A stretch of DNA of 50,568 nucleotides from Bacteroidota bacterium (GCA_026391455.1 JAPLEH010000011.1:1-50568); one strand, 5' to 3'. Counted from the first letter of the stretch, positions 25,081-35,144 are shown. The notes: generated by a model not told the origin, from the letters alone. Numbers and translations are program-made.

Positions 25081-25758
25081 CTAGGCTCCCACCAGTTGTT
25101 CGGCCATCAGCAGACTGGTTATGATCTCACGACCGTCGACATTACCCAATGCAGCAGTGCAGGCGCGTTCCGGGTGGGGCATCATGCCAAACACATTGCG
25201 GTTTTCGTTGCAGATACCGGCGATATTCCGGGTGGCATTATTGGGGTTGGCAGCGGCGGTTATTCTGCCGGTCTCATCGCAATAATAATAGATCACCTGG
25301 TCGTTGGCTTCCAGTCTGTCAAGGGTTTGCTCATCTGCATAATATCTTCCTTCCCCATGTGCCACCGGTATTTTATACACGTTGCCGGTTTTATTAGTCA
25401 GGTAAACATTCTTACAGACAAATTGCTGGTGTCCGTTGCGCAGTAAAGCTCCGGGCAGCAATCCGGACTCGCAAAGAATCTGGAACCCATTACAGACACC
25501 GAATACTTTTCCCCCGGCATTGGCAAATTCGATCACACTTTGCATCATCGGGCTGAACCGGGCGATGGCCCCGCACCGGAGATAATCGCCATAAGAGAAT
25601 CCACCCGGCAGTATAATACAATCACTGGTATTGAATTTACTGAGATCCCGGTCTTTATGCCAGAGCATGGTTACATCCTGTCCGAGATCGTATGTCAATG
25701 CATCATACATATCCCGGTCGCAATTAGAACCAGGGAAAACTACAACGCCAAACTTCAT
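25081..25758 (-). CDS. purQ: Phosphoribosylformylglycinamidine synthase subunit PurQ
   Basis: PurQ is the glutaminase subunit of the fourth step of purine synthesis; it supplies ammonia to PurL. 225 residues, normal for the family. It is a class I glutamine amidotransferase with nucleophile Cys89 in GVCNGFQIL and His195/Glu197 in MMPHPERA. The N-terminus [14 protein letters not shown] is typical. No purL or purS lies beside it. The gene upstream on the same strand starts about 105 bp away. Confidence 0.95.
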   Translation of the reverse strand: MKFGVVVFPGSNCDRDMYDALTYDLGQDVTMLWHKDRDLSKFNTSDCIILPGGFSYGDYLRCGAIARFSPMMQSVIEFANAGGKVFGVCNGFQILCESGLLPGALLRNGHQQFVCKNVYLTNKTGNVYKIPVAHGEGRYYADEQTLDRLEANDQVIYYYCDETGRITAAANPNNATRNIAGICNENRNVFGMMPHPERACTAALGNVDGREIITSLLMAEQLVGA

Positions 25759-25863
25759 ATTGAAAGATTTGAGTGATGATTGACAAAGATAAAATTATCG
25801 GCCGAGAGTTGTGTGACTAAAATCCGGACATACTCCTGTACAAAATAGTATACTACCGCCCCT

Positions 25864-26856
25864 TCACCCCCAGCCACCGGCCCCATACTGATATCCGAGG
25901 ATAAAGGCTACCGTAAGCCAGAACAATAAGAGGGGAATGATACGCAGCGAGGCATAGTAATAGGTACAGGCGTGAAATGCAGCAAAGGGGACTGCGGCCA
26001 TGATCCAGTTTTCAAAGCCAGATGTACTATTGACAAAAGGTACTAATAAGGCGCCCAGGAGGTACAACAGCAACAGACTCCATCCTTTTCTTACCTGGAT
26101 CAGCATTTTCCTTAGGCTGTCCTGCACATAATAGCCGCCGGCCAGAAATGGCACTGCCAGCAGGAATACACTACCGGCCAGCCAGACTGACTGCTTGAAA
26201 ACCGGCAGCCGGAGCGAAAAATAGGGAACCAGATGTTGCCAGCTCCACTGATCATCCACAAACAGGTATACGGCATAGAAATAAAACGGGGTGGTAATGC
26301 CCAGCAGGCAAATGATCCATTCATTGATCCGAAAAGGTCGCATTACGGCAATGGCCAGTAAGATCCATAACACAAAGGAAATAGCCGGAAAAAAAAGGAA
26401 GGAGGCTAATCCGAGGGCCAGTCCTACGTTGTAAATGGAACCGCGGGCATCCGGCTGATTGTATATTTTGAACAGTGCGCTCAACACAAAGAGCAAAATG
26501 GTGTTGACCAGCAATGGTGCGGAAAAAAAATTCCATTCGGGCATCAATGAGGTGATGAGCAGGTAGGCCATGCCCGGAAAATAAGTGGCACGGCTCATCA
26601 TCCGCTGGTTATTGATGAAGCGGTTGAGTGTAAGTGCCTGTAAAAATTGCAGGGCATAGGCGATAATGGGAAATAATACCGGGCTGGACCGGGTAGCCGG
26701 CTCCAGCAAATGCAATAACTCACGGTATAAAATTGCGTCTTCGGACCTGGCAGTTACCACATGCGGATGCATAAAAGCCGGCCACTTAATGGCCAGCCCG
26801 AATACCAGCAGTATAAATATATTGGCGGGGCTTTTTTGTTTAAAAATACCTGTCAC
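25864..26856 (-). CDS. DUF6427-like polytopic membrane protein
   Basis: 330 residues with about nine to ten hydrophobic helices spread along its length. The N-terminus MTGIFKQKSPANIFILLVFG and the overall pattern resemble the Bacteroidota family DUF6427, recalled rather than searched. The function is unknown. It begins 23 bp after the stop of the gene at 26880-28400 and is likely co-transcribed with it. Confidence 0.7.
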   Translation of the reverse strand: MTGIFKQKSPANIFILLVFGLAIKWPAFMHPHVVTARSEDAILYRELLHLLEPATRSSPVLFPIIAYALQFLQALTLNRFINNQRMMSRATYFPGMAYLLITSLMPEWNFFSAPLLVNTILLFVLSALFKIYNQPDARGSIYNVGLALGLASFLFFPAISFVLWILLAIAVMRPFRINEWIICLLGITTPFYFYAVYLFVDDQWSWQHLVPYFSLRLPVFKQSVWLAGSVFLLAVPFLAGGYYVQDSLRKMLIQVRKGWSLLLLYLLGALLVPFVNSTSGFENWIMAAVPFAAFHACTYYYASLRIIPLLLFWLTVAFILGYQYGAGGWG

Positions 26857-26879
26857 AGATAATGGTTCCGGTTTGATGC

Positions 26880-28400
26880 TTAGTTATAGTCCAGTTTTGC
26901 AAAGCAAATGGAATTTCGGTACAAACAAGGAATAATCATTTGCCTTGCGCTTACCTGTTTGCCGTATTTGGGTAAAAATTCATATCCGCGGTCGAGATTT
27001 TTCAGCGTAGGATTGCGGTTCAGTTGTCCTTCCGGGTTGAGACTGAAATCGGTCAGCAGGTTATTTCGTTTTTCGAGCTGGTTAAACAAAAAATGGAGCT
27101 GTCCGCCGGTATTCATAAGCTGAAAGGACATATTATCGTCGGTTTCATCATCGTATTGGCTTTTCCCCATTACACTGCTCCATTCCAGCCCTCCGGCATT
27201 ATTGAAGGAGAGCACCGTAATATTATCGGCATGGTAGCGTACAGCTTGTGAACTGTTTCGGTAAGGCCACCAGTTACGGCTATTGTACATGGGGGAATAA
27301 TAATAGTTGTTGAAGGAAGAGAAAGGGTATCCATAGAGATAATCCCACCGGTTCCAGTTGTTGAAGCGGGAGGTGGTATAATAGGCTTCCCCGGCAATAA
27401 TGAAACCCCCATCGCGACGTGTAATGATATGTTTGATGAAATAATCATTAAAGGCCATTTTCATGCTGGCATCGCCTCGGGCTTCCTGGCGGAGCTCATC
27501 GGTAAATGCATGAGTGATCTGCATAGTGGATTTGCGGTTGATTTTATCCCATACATAAAAATAAAGACCATCGATATTTCCTCTTTTCTCTTTGTAATAA
27601 TAGGAAGTGAGCAGATAGCGCTTTCCCGGGTTATCTACTTTGATCTGGATCTCATCGAGCATGTTCTTTTCTACACTAAGCGGATAATAAGCCAGGGTAT
27701 CATCCTGGGCCCTTTTGATTACCATGAAAGCTACTGATATATTATCGTTGTTATTTCTGTAAAACTTCGGGAACACCAGGTCGCCTTCATTATCGAGATA
27801 AAATTCCCCCAGGTTTTCATTTCGTTCTTCCATTGGGATTTGCATGGCCGAACTTTTCTGTAATTCCAGTTTATCGTTGTACAGAAAGGTGGTCAGCAGG
27901 TAAAGCTTTTTATTCCGGCTGTTGATTTTGAATAGGGATATCTTGCTTTTGTCTTCGCTGGTTACGGCAGAATAGATTTTATTGTCGGCAGCGAACCCGA
28001 TATGGGCTGTGTCGAGGTCTATTACTTCTCCTACCAGTTTGCCGTTGCCGTCGATTTTGGAGGCTTTGCAATAGACCACATTTTTTTTCTGATATTGGAA
28101 GATCATGTAGGCAAAATCGCTGTAGGGGAAAAAATCCACGTTGATGAGGCGGTCATTATCGGGTACATATTTCTGTTCTTCTTTGCGGATTTGTTTCATT
28201 TCATTATCCAGTATGGAAATCCAGGCTTCATTTCGGATATTTTTATAGATAAGGAAATTGCTGCCGATTTTTCCGACGATCTCAAAATCCATCCGGCGGG
28301 AATCTTCACGGTCGGGCTCTGAATAAACGATCTTTTGAGCGGTGGCGGATTGACCGGCCAGTATCAGGGCAACGATTATCAACCATTTAGTAACTGGCAT
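26880..28400 (-). CDS. Secreted protein of unknown function
   Basis: 506 residues with a signal peptide (MPVTKWLIIVALILAGQSATAQ). The body alternates short beta-strand-like segments with many Tyr, Asn and Arg, without a T9SS tail or recognised catalytic motif. The pattern suggests a beta-propeller-like periplasmic or surface protein, which is only a guess. It is the first gene of the pair with the DUF6427-like gene 23 bp downstream, so the two may act together at the envelope. Confidence 0.65.
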   Translation of the reverse strand: MPVTKWLIIVALILAGQSATAQKIVYSEPDREDSRRMDFEIVGKIGSNFLIYKNIRNEAWISILDNEMKQIRKEEQKYVPDNDRLINVDFFPYSDFAYMIFQYQKKNVVYCKASKIDGNGKLVGEVIDLDTAHIGFAADNKIYSAVTSEDKSKISLFKINSRNKKLYLLTTFLYNDKLELQKSSAMQIPMEERNENLGEFYLDNEGDLVFPKFYRNNNDNISVAFMVIKRAQDDTLAYYPLSVEKNMLDEIQIKVDNPGKRYLLTSYYYKEKRGNIDGLYFYVWDKINRKSTMQITHAFTDELRQEARGDASMKMAFNDYFIKHIITRRDGGFIIAGEAYYTTSRFNNWNRWDYLYGYPFSSFNNYYYSPMYNSRNWWPYRNSSQAVRYHADNITVLSFNNAGGLEWSSVMGKSQYDDETDDNMSFQLMNTGGQLHFLFNQLEKRNNLLTDFSLNPEGQLNRNPTLKNLDRGYEFLPKYGKQVSARQMIIPCLYRNSICFAKLDYN

Positions 28401-28578
28401 AAGAATTTGATTTTTTGCAGATTAAAGTTAAGTAAGGTCTTCAAAACCCCGTCGGCTTTTTTTATTTACGATGCAATTTTAAGGCCTATTACATGACTTC
28501 CTGTTAAAAAAAATGGTTGCCCGACGCTGGTTGGATACGGAGGGTTCGCCGGTTGGATAAACGGCAAAGTTTCAGCTT

Positions 28579-28614
28579 TTTGATGCCCGTATCCGAATTT
28601 TGCTTATACCTTTG
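28579..28614 (+). promoter_or_regulatory. Candidate promoter of first KUP gene
   Basis: TACCTTTG (28607-28614) is a perfect TAnnTTTG -7 box. TTTG at 28579-28582 is 24 bp upstream, a little far for a -33. The leader to the GTG start would be about 95 nt and contains a ten-codon ORF (28687-28719) whose TGA overlaps the GTG; whether that is translated is unknown. Confidence 0.45.
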
Positions 28615-28715
28615 CAGCTACGTTTCTCTGTTCCGGGAATCTGTACGCACCTTCGCCTGGTTAATAAAAGCCTGGCTTCGGCGGGAATGCCAGGAAAAAA
28701 CAAGAACACCAACAA

Positions 28716-30695
28716 GTGAAAGCACCAACCAACAAGGTTACCGCCGCAGGATTACTTATTGCATTAGGTATTATCTACGGTGATATTGGCACCTCCCCGC
28801 TCTATGTTTTTAATTCAATCATTGATGGCCGGCTGGTAAATGAAGAGCTTATTCTGGGTACGCTTTCGTGTATTCTGTGGACATTGACCCTGCAGACCAC
28901 CATCAAGTATGTGGTGCTTGTACTGAAAGCAGATAATCGGGGTGAAGGGGGAACCTTTGCCCTTTTTGCGCTGGTGAGACGAAGAAAAAAATGGCTGGTC
29001 ATTCCGGCCATGATCGGAGGAGCCTCATTGCTGGCCGATGGGATCATTACCCCCCCTATTTCGGTGACCTCTGCCATAGAGGGCCTCAAGGAATTGCCTA
29101 AGCTGGGCATAGAAGACGGAAGCAATACCGTGGTGATTATTGTGCTGTCGATACTTACGCTTTTCTTCTTTATGCAGCAGTTTGGCACCGCTTCCATTGG
29201 AAAAATGTTCGGACCGGTAATGTTCATCTGGTTCACCATGCTGCTGGTATTGGGGCTGGTACACGTATTCGATGATATTAAAATCTTTAAGGCCCTGAAT
29301 CCTTACTATGCTATTTCCTTTTTGAAAAACTATGAGGGGGGATTCTGGTTATTAGGTGCCGTATTTCTTTGTACCACCGGTGCAGAAGCGCTTTACAGTG
29401 ATCTCGGGCACTGTGGCAGGGGCAATATCCGCATGTCGTGGATCTATGTAAAGGCCTGTTTGCTGATCCATTATTTTGGACAGGGTGCTTACCTGCTTTC
29501 GCACCGGAGCGGGTTGGTGATCAGCGATAAAGTAAAAAGTGACCTGAGCATAAATGCCTTTTATGACCTGATGCCCCAATGGTTTATCATTCCGGGAGTG
29601 GTGATCGCCACTGCAGCCGCCATTATTGCCAGCCAGGCCATGGTGTCGGGTGCTTTTACCCTCATCAGTGAGGCTATGCGACTGAACCTCTGGCCCAAAC
29701 TGAAGATCAGGTATCCTTCGGAAGCCAAAGGGCAATTGTTTATACCGGCCATAAACCTGTTGATGTTTGCAGGATGTATCGGAGTGGTTTTGCATTTCCG
29801 TAAATCGTCGAGCATGGAGGCCGCGTATGGGTTGGCCATCATTGTGACTATGCTGATGACGACCATTCTGTTTGCTAATTATATGGTGCTGAATAGGGTA
29901 AAATCCGGATTGATCTATGTATTCCTTGTTTTTTACCTTATTGTTGAAACCGGATTCCTGGTGGCATTGATGGTGAAATTCACCCATGGCGGATATATCA
30001 CACTCATCATCGGTATGGTCATGTTTCTGGTCATGTATATTTGGTACAGAGCCCGTAAGATCAAGAACCGGTATGTGGAATTTGTGCGGATGGAACATTA
30101 TATTCCCAAGATACAGGAGCTGAGTAATGACAAATCCGTTCCCAAATATGCCACCCACCTGGTATACCTGACCAGTGCGAACAATCCAAAAGAAATTGAA
30201 CACAAGATCATTTACTCTATCCTCAACCGTAAACCCAAGCGAGCCGATATTTATTGGTTCGTGCATGTGGATACGATGGATGATCCGTATACGAGTGAGT
30301 ATAAAGTGGAACATATCATCCCCAACGATATCATACGGGTGGATTTCCGGCTCGGCTTTCGGATGGAGCCCCGCATCAATCTTATGTTCCGGAAAGTAGT
30401 GGAGGATCTGGTGGCCAATAAAGAAGTGAATATTATCAGCCGGTATGAAAGCCTGGCCAGTAACAATACGGTGGGCGATTTTCAGTTTATGGTAATGGAA
30501 AAATACCTCAGTCAGGACAATGAGCTTCCATTTATCGAAAGGGTAATTATGAAGTTTCACTTCTGGCTGAAAGACCACAGTTTGTCGGAGGAAAAAGGAT
30601 TCGGACTCGACCTTGCGAATGTAACCGTGGAGAAATTCCCGCTGATCGTAGCACCTGTGACGAATCTGAAACTAAAAAGGATCAATGATGAATAA
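28716..30695 (+). CDS. kup: KUP-family potassium transporter (copy 1)
   Basis: 659 residues; K+/H+ symport into the cytoplasm is expected for the family. The N-terminus carries the GDIGTSPLYV motif (about 22-31) in the first helix. About 12 transmembrane helices extend to about residue 430, followed by a cytosolic C-terminal domain of over 200 residues. The start is GTG at 28716; it aligns exactly with the ATG start of the tandem copy downstream, which supports it. The next gene is a close paralogue 98 bp away. Confidence 0.92.
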   Translation: MKAPTNKVTAAGLLIALGIIYGDIGTSPLYVFNSIIDGRLVNEELILGTLSCILWTLTLQTTIKYVVLVLKADNRGEGGTFALFALVRRRKKWLVIPAMIGGASLLADGIITPPISVTSAIEGLKELPKLGIEDGSNTVVIIVLSILTLFFFMQQFGTASIGKMFGPVMFIWFTMLLVLGLVHVFDDIKIFKALNPYYAISFLKNYEGGFWLLGAVFLCTTGAEALYSDLGHCGRGNIRMSWIYVKACLLIHYFGQGAYLLSHRSGLVISDKVKSDLSINAFYDLMPQWFIIPGVVIATAAAIIASQAMVSGAFTLISEAMRLNLWPKLKIRYPSEAKGQLFIPAINLLMFAGCIGVVLHFRKSSSMEAAYGLAIIVTMLMTTILFANYMVLNRVKSGLIYVFLVFYLIVETGFLVALMVKFTHGGYITLIIGMVMFLVMYIWYRARKIKNRYVEFVRMEHYIPKIQELSNDKSVPKYATHLVYLTSANNPKEIEHKIIYSILNRKPKRADIYWFVHVDTMDDPYTSEYKVEHIIPNDIIRVDFRLGFRMEPRINLMFRKVVEDLVANKEVNIISRYESLASNNTVGDFQFMVMEKYLSQDNELPFIERVIMKFHFWLKDHSLSEEKGFGLDLANVTVEKFPLIVAPVTNLKLKRINDE

Positions 30696-30710
30696 AAAAG
30701 AGGTAAATTT

Positions 30711-30740
30711 TTTGTTTACCATTTATTCCCTATAATTTTA
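30711..30740 (+). promoter_or_regulatory. Candidate promoter of second KUP gene
   Basis: TTTG (30711-30714), an 18-bp spacer and TAATTTTA (30733-30740) fit the -33/-7 layout with one mismatch. The TTTG lies inside a small dyad, GGTAAA / TTTACC (30702-30720). The second KUP copy may therefore be expressed separately from the first. Confidence 0.45.
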
Positions 30741-30793
30741 CATCCGTTTTAGAAAAACCGCCCGTCATTTGAAAGCTGCTCCGGGCAAATAAT

Positions 30794-32752
30794 ATGTCTG
30801 TAAATACCAAAAAAGTAACTCCGCTAGGATTATTAGTTGCATTGGGAATAATCTTCGGAGACATTGGCACCTCGCCTTTGTATGTATTCAATGCCATCAT
30901 TGGAAATCGAGTAGTAACTGAACAACTGATTGTAGGGAGTTTGTCCTGTATCATCTGGACGCTTACCATTCAGACCACCATCAAATATGTGTTGCTTACG
31001 CTGAAAGCGGACAACAAAGGGGAGGGTGGAATTTTCTCTTTGTATGCGCTGGTTCGAAGAAGGAAAAAATGGCTGGTCGTTGCGGCCATGCTGGGTGGTG
31101 CGGCTTTGATTGCAGACGGTATGATCACCCCGCCGGTAACTATTACTTCTGCCATAGAAGGTCTGAAACAAATTCCTTCACTCAGTCATATCAGCACCTG
31201 GACCATCGTGTATATAGTCCTCGGCATCATTGTGCTGCTTTTTGCTATGCAGCAATTCGGCACCGGATCGATCGGAAAATTCTTCGGGCCTGTAATGACT
31301 GTCTGGTTTCTGATGCTGGCCACCATGGGTATGCTGCATTTCTTTGATGACCTGAATATATTCAAAGCACTGAACCCCTGGCATGCCATTGATCTTCTTT
31401 CCAATTATCCGCATGGGTTCTGGATTTTGGGAGCGGTATTTCTATGTACCACGGGAGCGGAAGCATTATACAGTGACCTTGGCCATTGTGGCAAAGGTAA
31501 TATCCGTATCTCCTGGATTTTTGTGAAGACCTGCCTGATATTGAATTACGTGGGGCAAGGCGCCTGGTTATTGGCTCATTATGAAGGGCAGCCCTATAAC
31601 TCGGCTGCTATCAACCCCTTTTACAGCATTATGCCCGACTGGTTCCGCATGGCCGGTATTGCCATTGCTACAGCAGCGGCCATCATCGCCAGCCAGGCAC
31701 TGATTTCCGGTTCTTATACGTTGGTGGGTGAAGCTATGCGACTGAACCTTTGGCCAAAACTCAAAGTGAAATACCCTTCGGATGAAAAAGGACAATTATA
31801 TATTCCGGGTGTAAACATGCTGTTGTTCATAGGTTGTGTAGGTATCGTTTTGTATTTCCGCGAGTCCAAACATATGGAAGCTGCATACGGCCTTGCGATC
31901 ACTTTGTGCATGATCGCCACTTCTATTCTCTTTGCCAACTATCTGGTATTGCGAAGGGTGAAGTCCATCTATATCTACATTTACCTGATCGTTTATTTCT
32001 GTATTGAAGGAGCCTTCCTGATCGCCAACCTGCAAAAATTCTCCCATGGAGGTTATGTAGCGCTGATCGTGGGTGGGTTACTGTTCCTTATCATGTATGC
32101 CTGGTACCGGGCCCGGAAGATAAAAAACCGCTATGTAGAATTTGTACGTCTCGATCATTATATTCCTAAAATTCAGGAATTGAGTTCAGACAAAGCGGTA
32201 CCCAAATATGCTACGCATCTGGTGTATCTGACCAGCGCAGACAACCCCAAGGAGATTGAGCACAAAGTGGTCTATTCGATCCTCAGCAAAAAACCCAAAC
32301 GGGCCGATATCTACTGGCTGGTACACGTGGATACGCTCGACGATCCCTATACCTGCGATTACACAGTAGAGCATATTATTCCGAATGACATTATACGGGT
32401 GGATTTTAAACTCGGATTTCGGGTGCAGCCACGCATCAACCTGCTGTTTCAGCAGGTAGTAGAAGAATTGAGCAGCAAACGCGAGATCAATATCCTGACC
32501 CGCTATGAGATGGCCTACCGGGGCAGGGTGACCGGTGATTTCCAGTTTATCGTAATGGAAAAATACCTGAGCCAGGATAATGAACTGCCCTTTTTTGAGC
32601 GGCTCATCATGCAATTCTATTTCTGGCTGAAAGAGGTCAGTTTATCGGAAGAAAAGGGGTTCAGTCTCGACCAAAGTAATGTAACGGTGGAAAAATTCCC
32701 CCTGATGATCGGCGAGATACCCCGAATGCCCTTGCGGCGCAGGGAGAAATAA
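30794..32752 (+). CDS. kup: KUP-family potassium transporter (copy 2)
   Basis: 652 residues, with the same layout as the upstream copy: GDIGTSPLYV, about 12 helices and a cytosolic domain. The two align without large gaps and share long identical stretches such as MYAWYRARKIKNRYVEFVR (MYIWYRARKIKNRYVEFVR in copy 1), so they are a tandem duplication. The divergence is high enough that the copies are old and both are intact. The different promoter region hints at separate control. Confidence 0.92.
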   Translation: MSVNTKKVTPLGLLVALGIIFGDIGTSPLYVFNAIIGNRVVTEQLIVGSLSCIIWTLTIQTTIKYVLLTLKADNKGEGGIFSLYALVRRRKKWLVVAAMLGGAALIADGMITPPVTITSAIEGLKQIPSLSHISTWTIVYIVLGIIVLLFAMQQFGTGSIGKFFGPVMTVWFLMLATMGMLHFFDDLNIFKALNPWHAIDLLSNYPHGFWILGAVFLCTTGAEALYSDLGHCGKGNIRISWIFVKTCLILNYVGQGAWLLAHYEGQPYNSAAINPFYSIMPDWFRMAGIAIATAAAIIASQALISGSYTLVGEAMRLNLWPKLKVKYPSDEKGQLYIPGVNMLLFIGCVGIVLYFRESKHMEAAYGLAITLCMIATSILFANYLVLRRVKSIYIYIYLIVYFCIEGAFLIANLQKFSHGGYVALIVGGLLFLIMYAWYRARKIKNRYVEFVRLDHYIPKIQELSSDKAVPKYATHLVYLTSADNPKEIEHKVVYSILSKKPKRADIYWLVHVDTLDDPYTCDYTVEHIIPNDIIRVDFKLGFRVQPRINLLFQQVVEELSSKREINILTRYEMAYRGRVTGDFQFIVMEKYLSQDNELPFFERLIMQFYFWLKEVSLSEEKGFSLDQSNVTVEKFPLMIGEIPRMPLRRREK

Positions 32753-32803
32753 ATTTGTGTACTGCTCTTCCCTTAACTTTAGCAGACCAAAAAAACTGCG
32801 CCC

Positions 32804-33592
32804 TTGCCTGTATTCATCTGGTATATTATTGCCGGCATTGCCTTACTGTCCATACTGGCTTATTTTCTCCAGGAAAAACTCATTTTCAAACCGGAGAAAC
32901 TAAAGCAGGATTTTGAATTCAAATATGATGCACCCTTCCGGGAGTATTTCTTTGATATTGAGCCCGGCGTTCGAATCAATGGACTTCATTTTTTCCGCGA
33001 TAACCCCAAGGGACTGATCCTGTACTTTCACGGAAATACCCGCAGTATCAAAGGATGGGCCCGTTATGCCAAAGATTTTTACCGCTACGATTATGATGTG
33101 GTGCTGCTGGACTACCGCGGGTTTGGAAAAAGTACCGGCAAACGGAGTGAAAAGGAAATGCTGAGCGATATGCAATACATATACGACCGGCTGAAAGAAA
33201 AATACCACGAAGACCACCTGATCGTATACGGGCGGAGTATGGGTAGCGGGTTTGCCACCAAACTTGCTTCAGACAACAGTCCCCGATACCTTATTCTCGA
33301 TGCGCCTTATTTCAATTTCTTACGGGTGATTGAGCGTTTTCTACCCATATTACCGGTACGGGTGGTGTTGCGTTTTCACCTGCGCACCGACAAATGGCTG
33401 CCCAATGTAAAATGCCACACCTATATCATTCATGGTACCAAAGACTGGCTGATACCCATCCGGCACAGTGAGGCCTTGCAAAAAATCAATCCACAGAAAA
33501 TAACCCTCATACGCATTCATGGTGGCGGGCACAACAACCTCACCTCGTATGACGAATACCACAATTTTGTACGGGATATTCTGAAGTATTGA
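32804..33592 (+). CDS. Membrane-anchored alpha/beta hydrolase (BEM46/ABHD13-like)
   Basis: 262 residues starting at TTG (32804); no ATG or GTG fits, and the N-terminal hydrophobic helix (about 3-22) needs this start. A YFHGN oxyanion segment precedes the nucleophile elbow YGRSMG (Ser145), with Asp214 in GTKDW and His243 in GGGHNN completing the catalytic triad. It is probably a serine hydrolase anchored to the inner membrane with an unknown substrate. It follows the KUP pair on the same strand by 51 bp. A second member of the family lies at 36244. Confidence 0.87.
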   Translation: MPVFIWYIIAGIALLSILAYFLQEKLIFKPEKLKQDFEFKYDAPFREYFFDIEPGVRINGLHFFRDNPKGLILYFHGNTRSIKGWARYAKDFYRYDYDVVLLDYRGFGKSTGKRSEKEMLSDMQYIYDRLKEKYHEDHLIVYGRSMGSGFATKLASDNSPRYLILDAPYFNFLRVIERFLPILPVRVVLRFHLRTDKWLPNVKCHTYIIHGTKDWLIPIRHSEALQKINPQKITLIRIHGGGHNNLTSYDEYHNFVRDILKY

Positions 33593-33908
33593 TTTGGTGT
33601 TTCTCACGCAAAGGCGGCTGAGAAAAGCAAAGCAATACAGAAGCTATTTGTATTCTATTTTCACATTTTCAAATTTCCACATTCCCACATTTTCCACGCA
33701 AAGACGGCTAAGAGAAGCAAAGAAATACAGAAGATTATTGTATTCAATTTCCACACTTTCACATTATTGCATTATCCAATTATCAAATTATTTAATTATC
33801 TCATTATCACATTATCTTAACAGTGCTGTTAACTCTTTCCCAAAACGGGTTTTTCTGTATGAACTGGACTGCCTTTTGAACATCCTATCTGAAAAGAAGG
33901 AGGTCCAC
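33593..33908. repeat. Tandem and low-complexity intergenic repeats
   Basis: Two copies of a block beginning CACGCAAAGGCGGCTGAGAA lie at 33605-33643 and 33695-33733, 90 bp apart. They are followed by AT-rich words (CACATT, AATTATC) up to about 33820. An open frame runs through this spacer into the lipoprotein gene, but the repeats, codon content and signal peptide show that translation begins at 33909. Confidence 0.7.
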
Positions 33909-35075
33909 ATGAAACCTAAATTTTACATTACAATTTTTGCCTTATTCAGCATTACCGCATTTTCCTGCAAAACCGCCAGTAAGCTCTACGAAAAAGGAAA
34001 CTATACCGAAGCCGTAGAACTGGCCGCCAAAAAATTGCAGAAGGATCCCGATGATCCCAAATTGCTGAACATTATCCAAAACGCTTACAAATATGCCGTG
34101 GAGGATCACGAAAGCCGTATCCGTAATAATGCGGAAAGCACCAGCGAACTGAAGTATGAATGGATGTATAACGAATATGCATCGCTGCAACGGATGTATG
34201 ATGCTATCTTCCGCGTGCCACAGGTATTTTCCATAGTAAAACCTATGGATTATTCATCCTACCTGGTAACCTATGCCGAAAAAGCCGGTGACGTACGGGA
34301 GCAACGTGGTGATGCGCTTATGAATGCGTATAGCAGTAATAAAAGCATGGCTAAACAAAACTACCGGAATGCATACCGCGAATACCATGCTGCCCTCGGC
34401 TTTAAAAGAGGCAATATAAGTATTGCGCAAAAACAGGATGAAGCCTATGACCTGGCCGTAACCAATGTAGTGATTTTGCCCATGCAGCAACAGGGCGGGT
34501 ATGTATACAGCAGCTATACCGTAGGAGGTAATAATCTCGATGATCAATTGCTCCGCAACCTGCAATATAACAGTGGCAGTGAATTTGTGAAATTCTATTC
34601 TGCCTGGGATGCCCGCAGCCAGCAGATACGGGTGGACCAGCAACTGGATATGCGTCTGGTATCGGCAGACATTGGCCGCTATGACGATGACCAGACCCGC
34701 CGCCGGGTGACAAAAGAAGTGGTGATCAAAGAAACTGTTTATAAACCCGATTCCGTTGTGCGTGAGTATGCGAAAGTACATGCAGAGATCACAACGGTAC
34801 GCAGGTCGATGCACTCCCGGGCTTTCATGCAGGTATCGGTTCGTGACGAAGATGGTGGCTGGGTGTGGAATGATGATTTTACCGGGTATCATCAATGGAG
34901 CACCGAATTTGCATCCTTTACGGGAGATGCCCGTGCACTCAGTGATGCCGACAGGCAACTGGTGGACCGCAGAAAAGAATTCGCTCCCAGTGACAATGAA
35001 GTGATGAAATGCATGCTTGATCAGATTTTGAACGATGCACAATACCGGATACGGAATTACTTCAGTCGCTTATAA
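33909..35075 (+). CDS. Lipoprotein with TPR-like N-terminal region
   Basis: 388 residues. The start at 33909 is supported by the lipoprotein signal peptide (FSITAFSC, Cys20) and by AAGGAGGT (33897-33904) just before it. Residues about 25-60 (LYEKGNYTEAVELAAKKL) look like one TPR unit. The rest has no recognised motif and is predicted mixed alpha/beta. It is likely attached to the outer membrane. The strong Shine-Dalgarno is uncommon in this phylum. The role is unknown. Confidence 0.8.
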   Translation: MKPKFYITIFALFSITAFSCKTASKLYEKGNYTEAVELAAKKLQKDPDDPKLLNIIQNAYKYAVEDHESRIRNNAESTSELKYEWMYNEYASLQRMYDAIFRVPQVFSIVKPMDYSSYLVTYAEKAGDVREQRGDALMNAYSSNKSMAKQNYRNAYREYHAALGFKRGNISIAQKQDEAYDLAVTNVVILPMQQQGGYVYSSYTVGGNNLDDQLLRNLQYNSGSEFVKFYSAWDARSQQIRVDQQLDMRLVSADIGRYDDDQTRRRVTKEVVIKETVYKPDSVVREYAKVHAEITTVRRSMHSRAFMQVSVRDEDGGWVWNDDFTGYHQWSTEFASFTGDARALSDADRQLVDRRKEFAPSDNEVMKCMLDQILNDAQYRIRNYFSRL

Positions 35076-35095
35076 AACATATTCCCTGAAAACAC

Positions 35096-35126
35096 AAGGG
35101 CTGCCTGAGAGGGCGGCCCTTTTTTT
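35096..35126 (+). terminator. Terminator after lipoprotein gene
   Basis: AAGGGCTGCC pairs with GGCGGCCCTT (one G-T pair) around a 6-nt loop, followed by a T tract, 20 bp after the stop codon. Confidence 0.85.
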
Positions 35127-35144
35127 GATCCGCTGGCGAAGCAA

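Noticed and set aside
28687-28719. Ten-codon leader peptide before the first KUP gene
   Set aside because: It overlaps the GTG start at its stop codon, but has no ribosome site, codon pattern or conservation evidence.
29352-30578. 408-codon open frame on the minus strand
   Set aside because: It lies wholly antisense to the first KUP gene, whose homology and paralogue are certain; it is a codon-bias shadow.
34254-35042. 262-codon minus-strand frame
   Set aside because: Antisense to the lipoprotein gene, which has a clear lipobox and Shine-Dalgarno.
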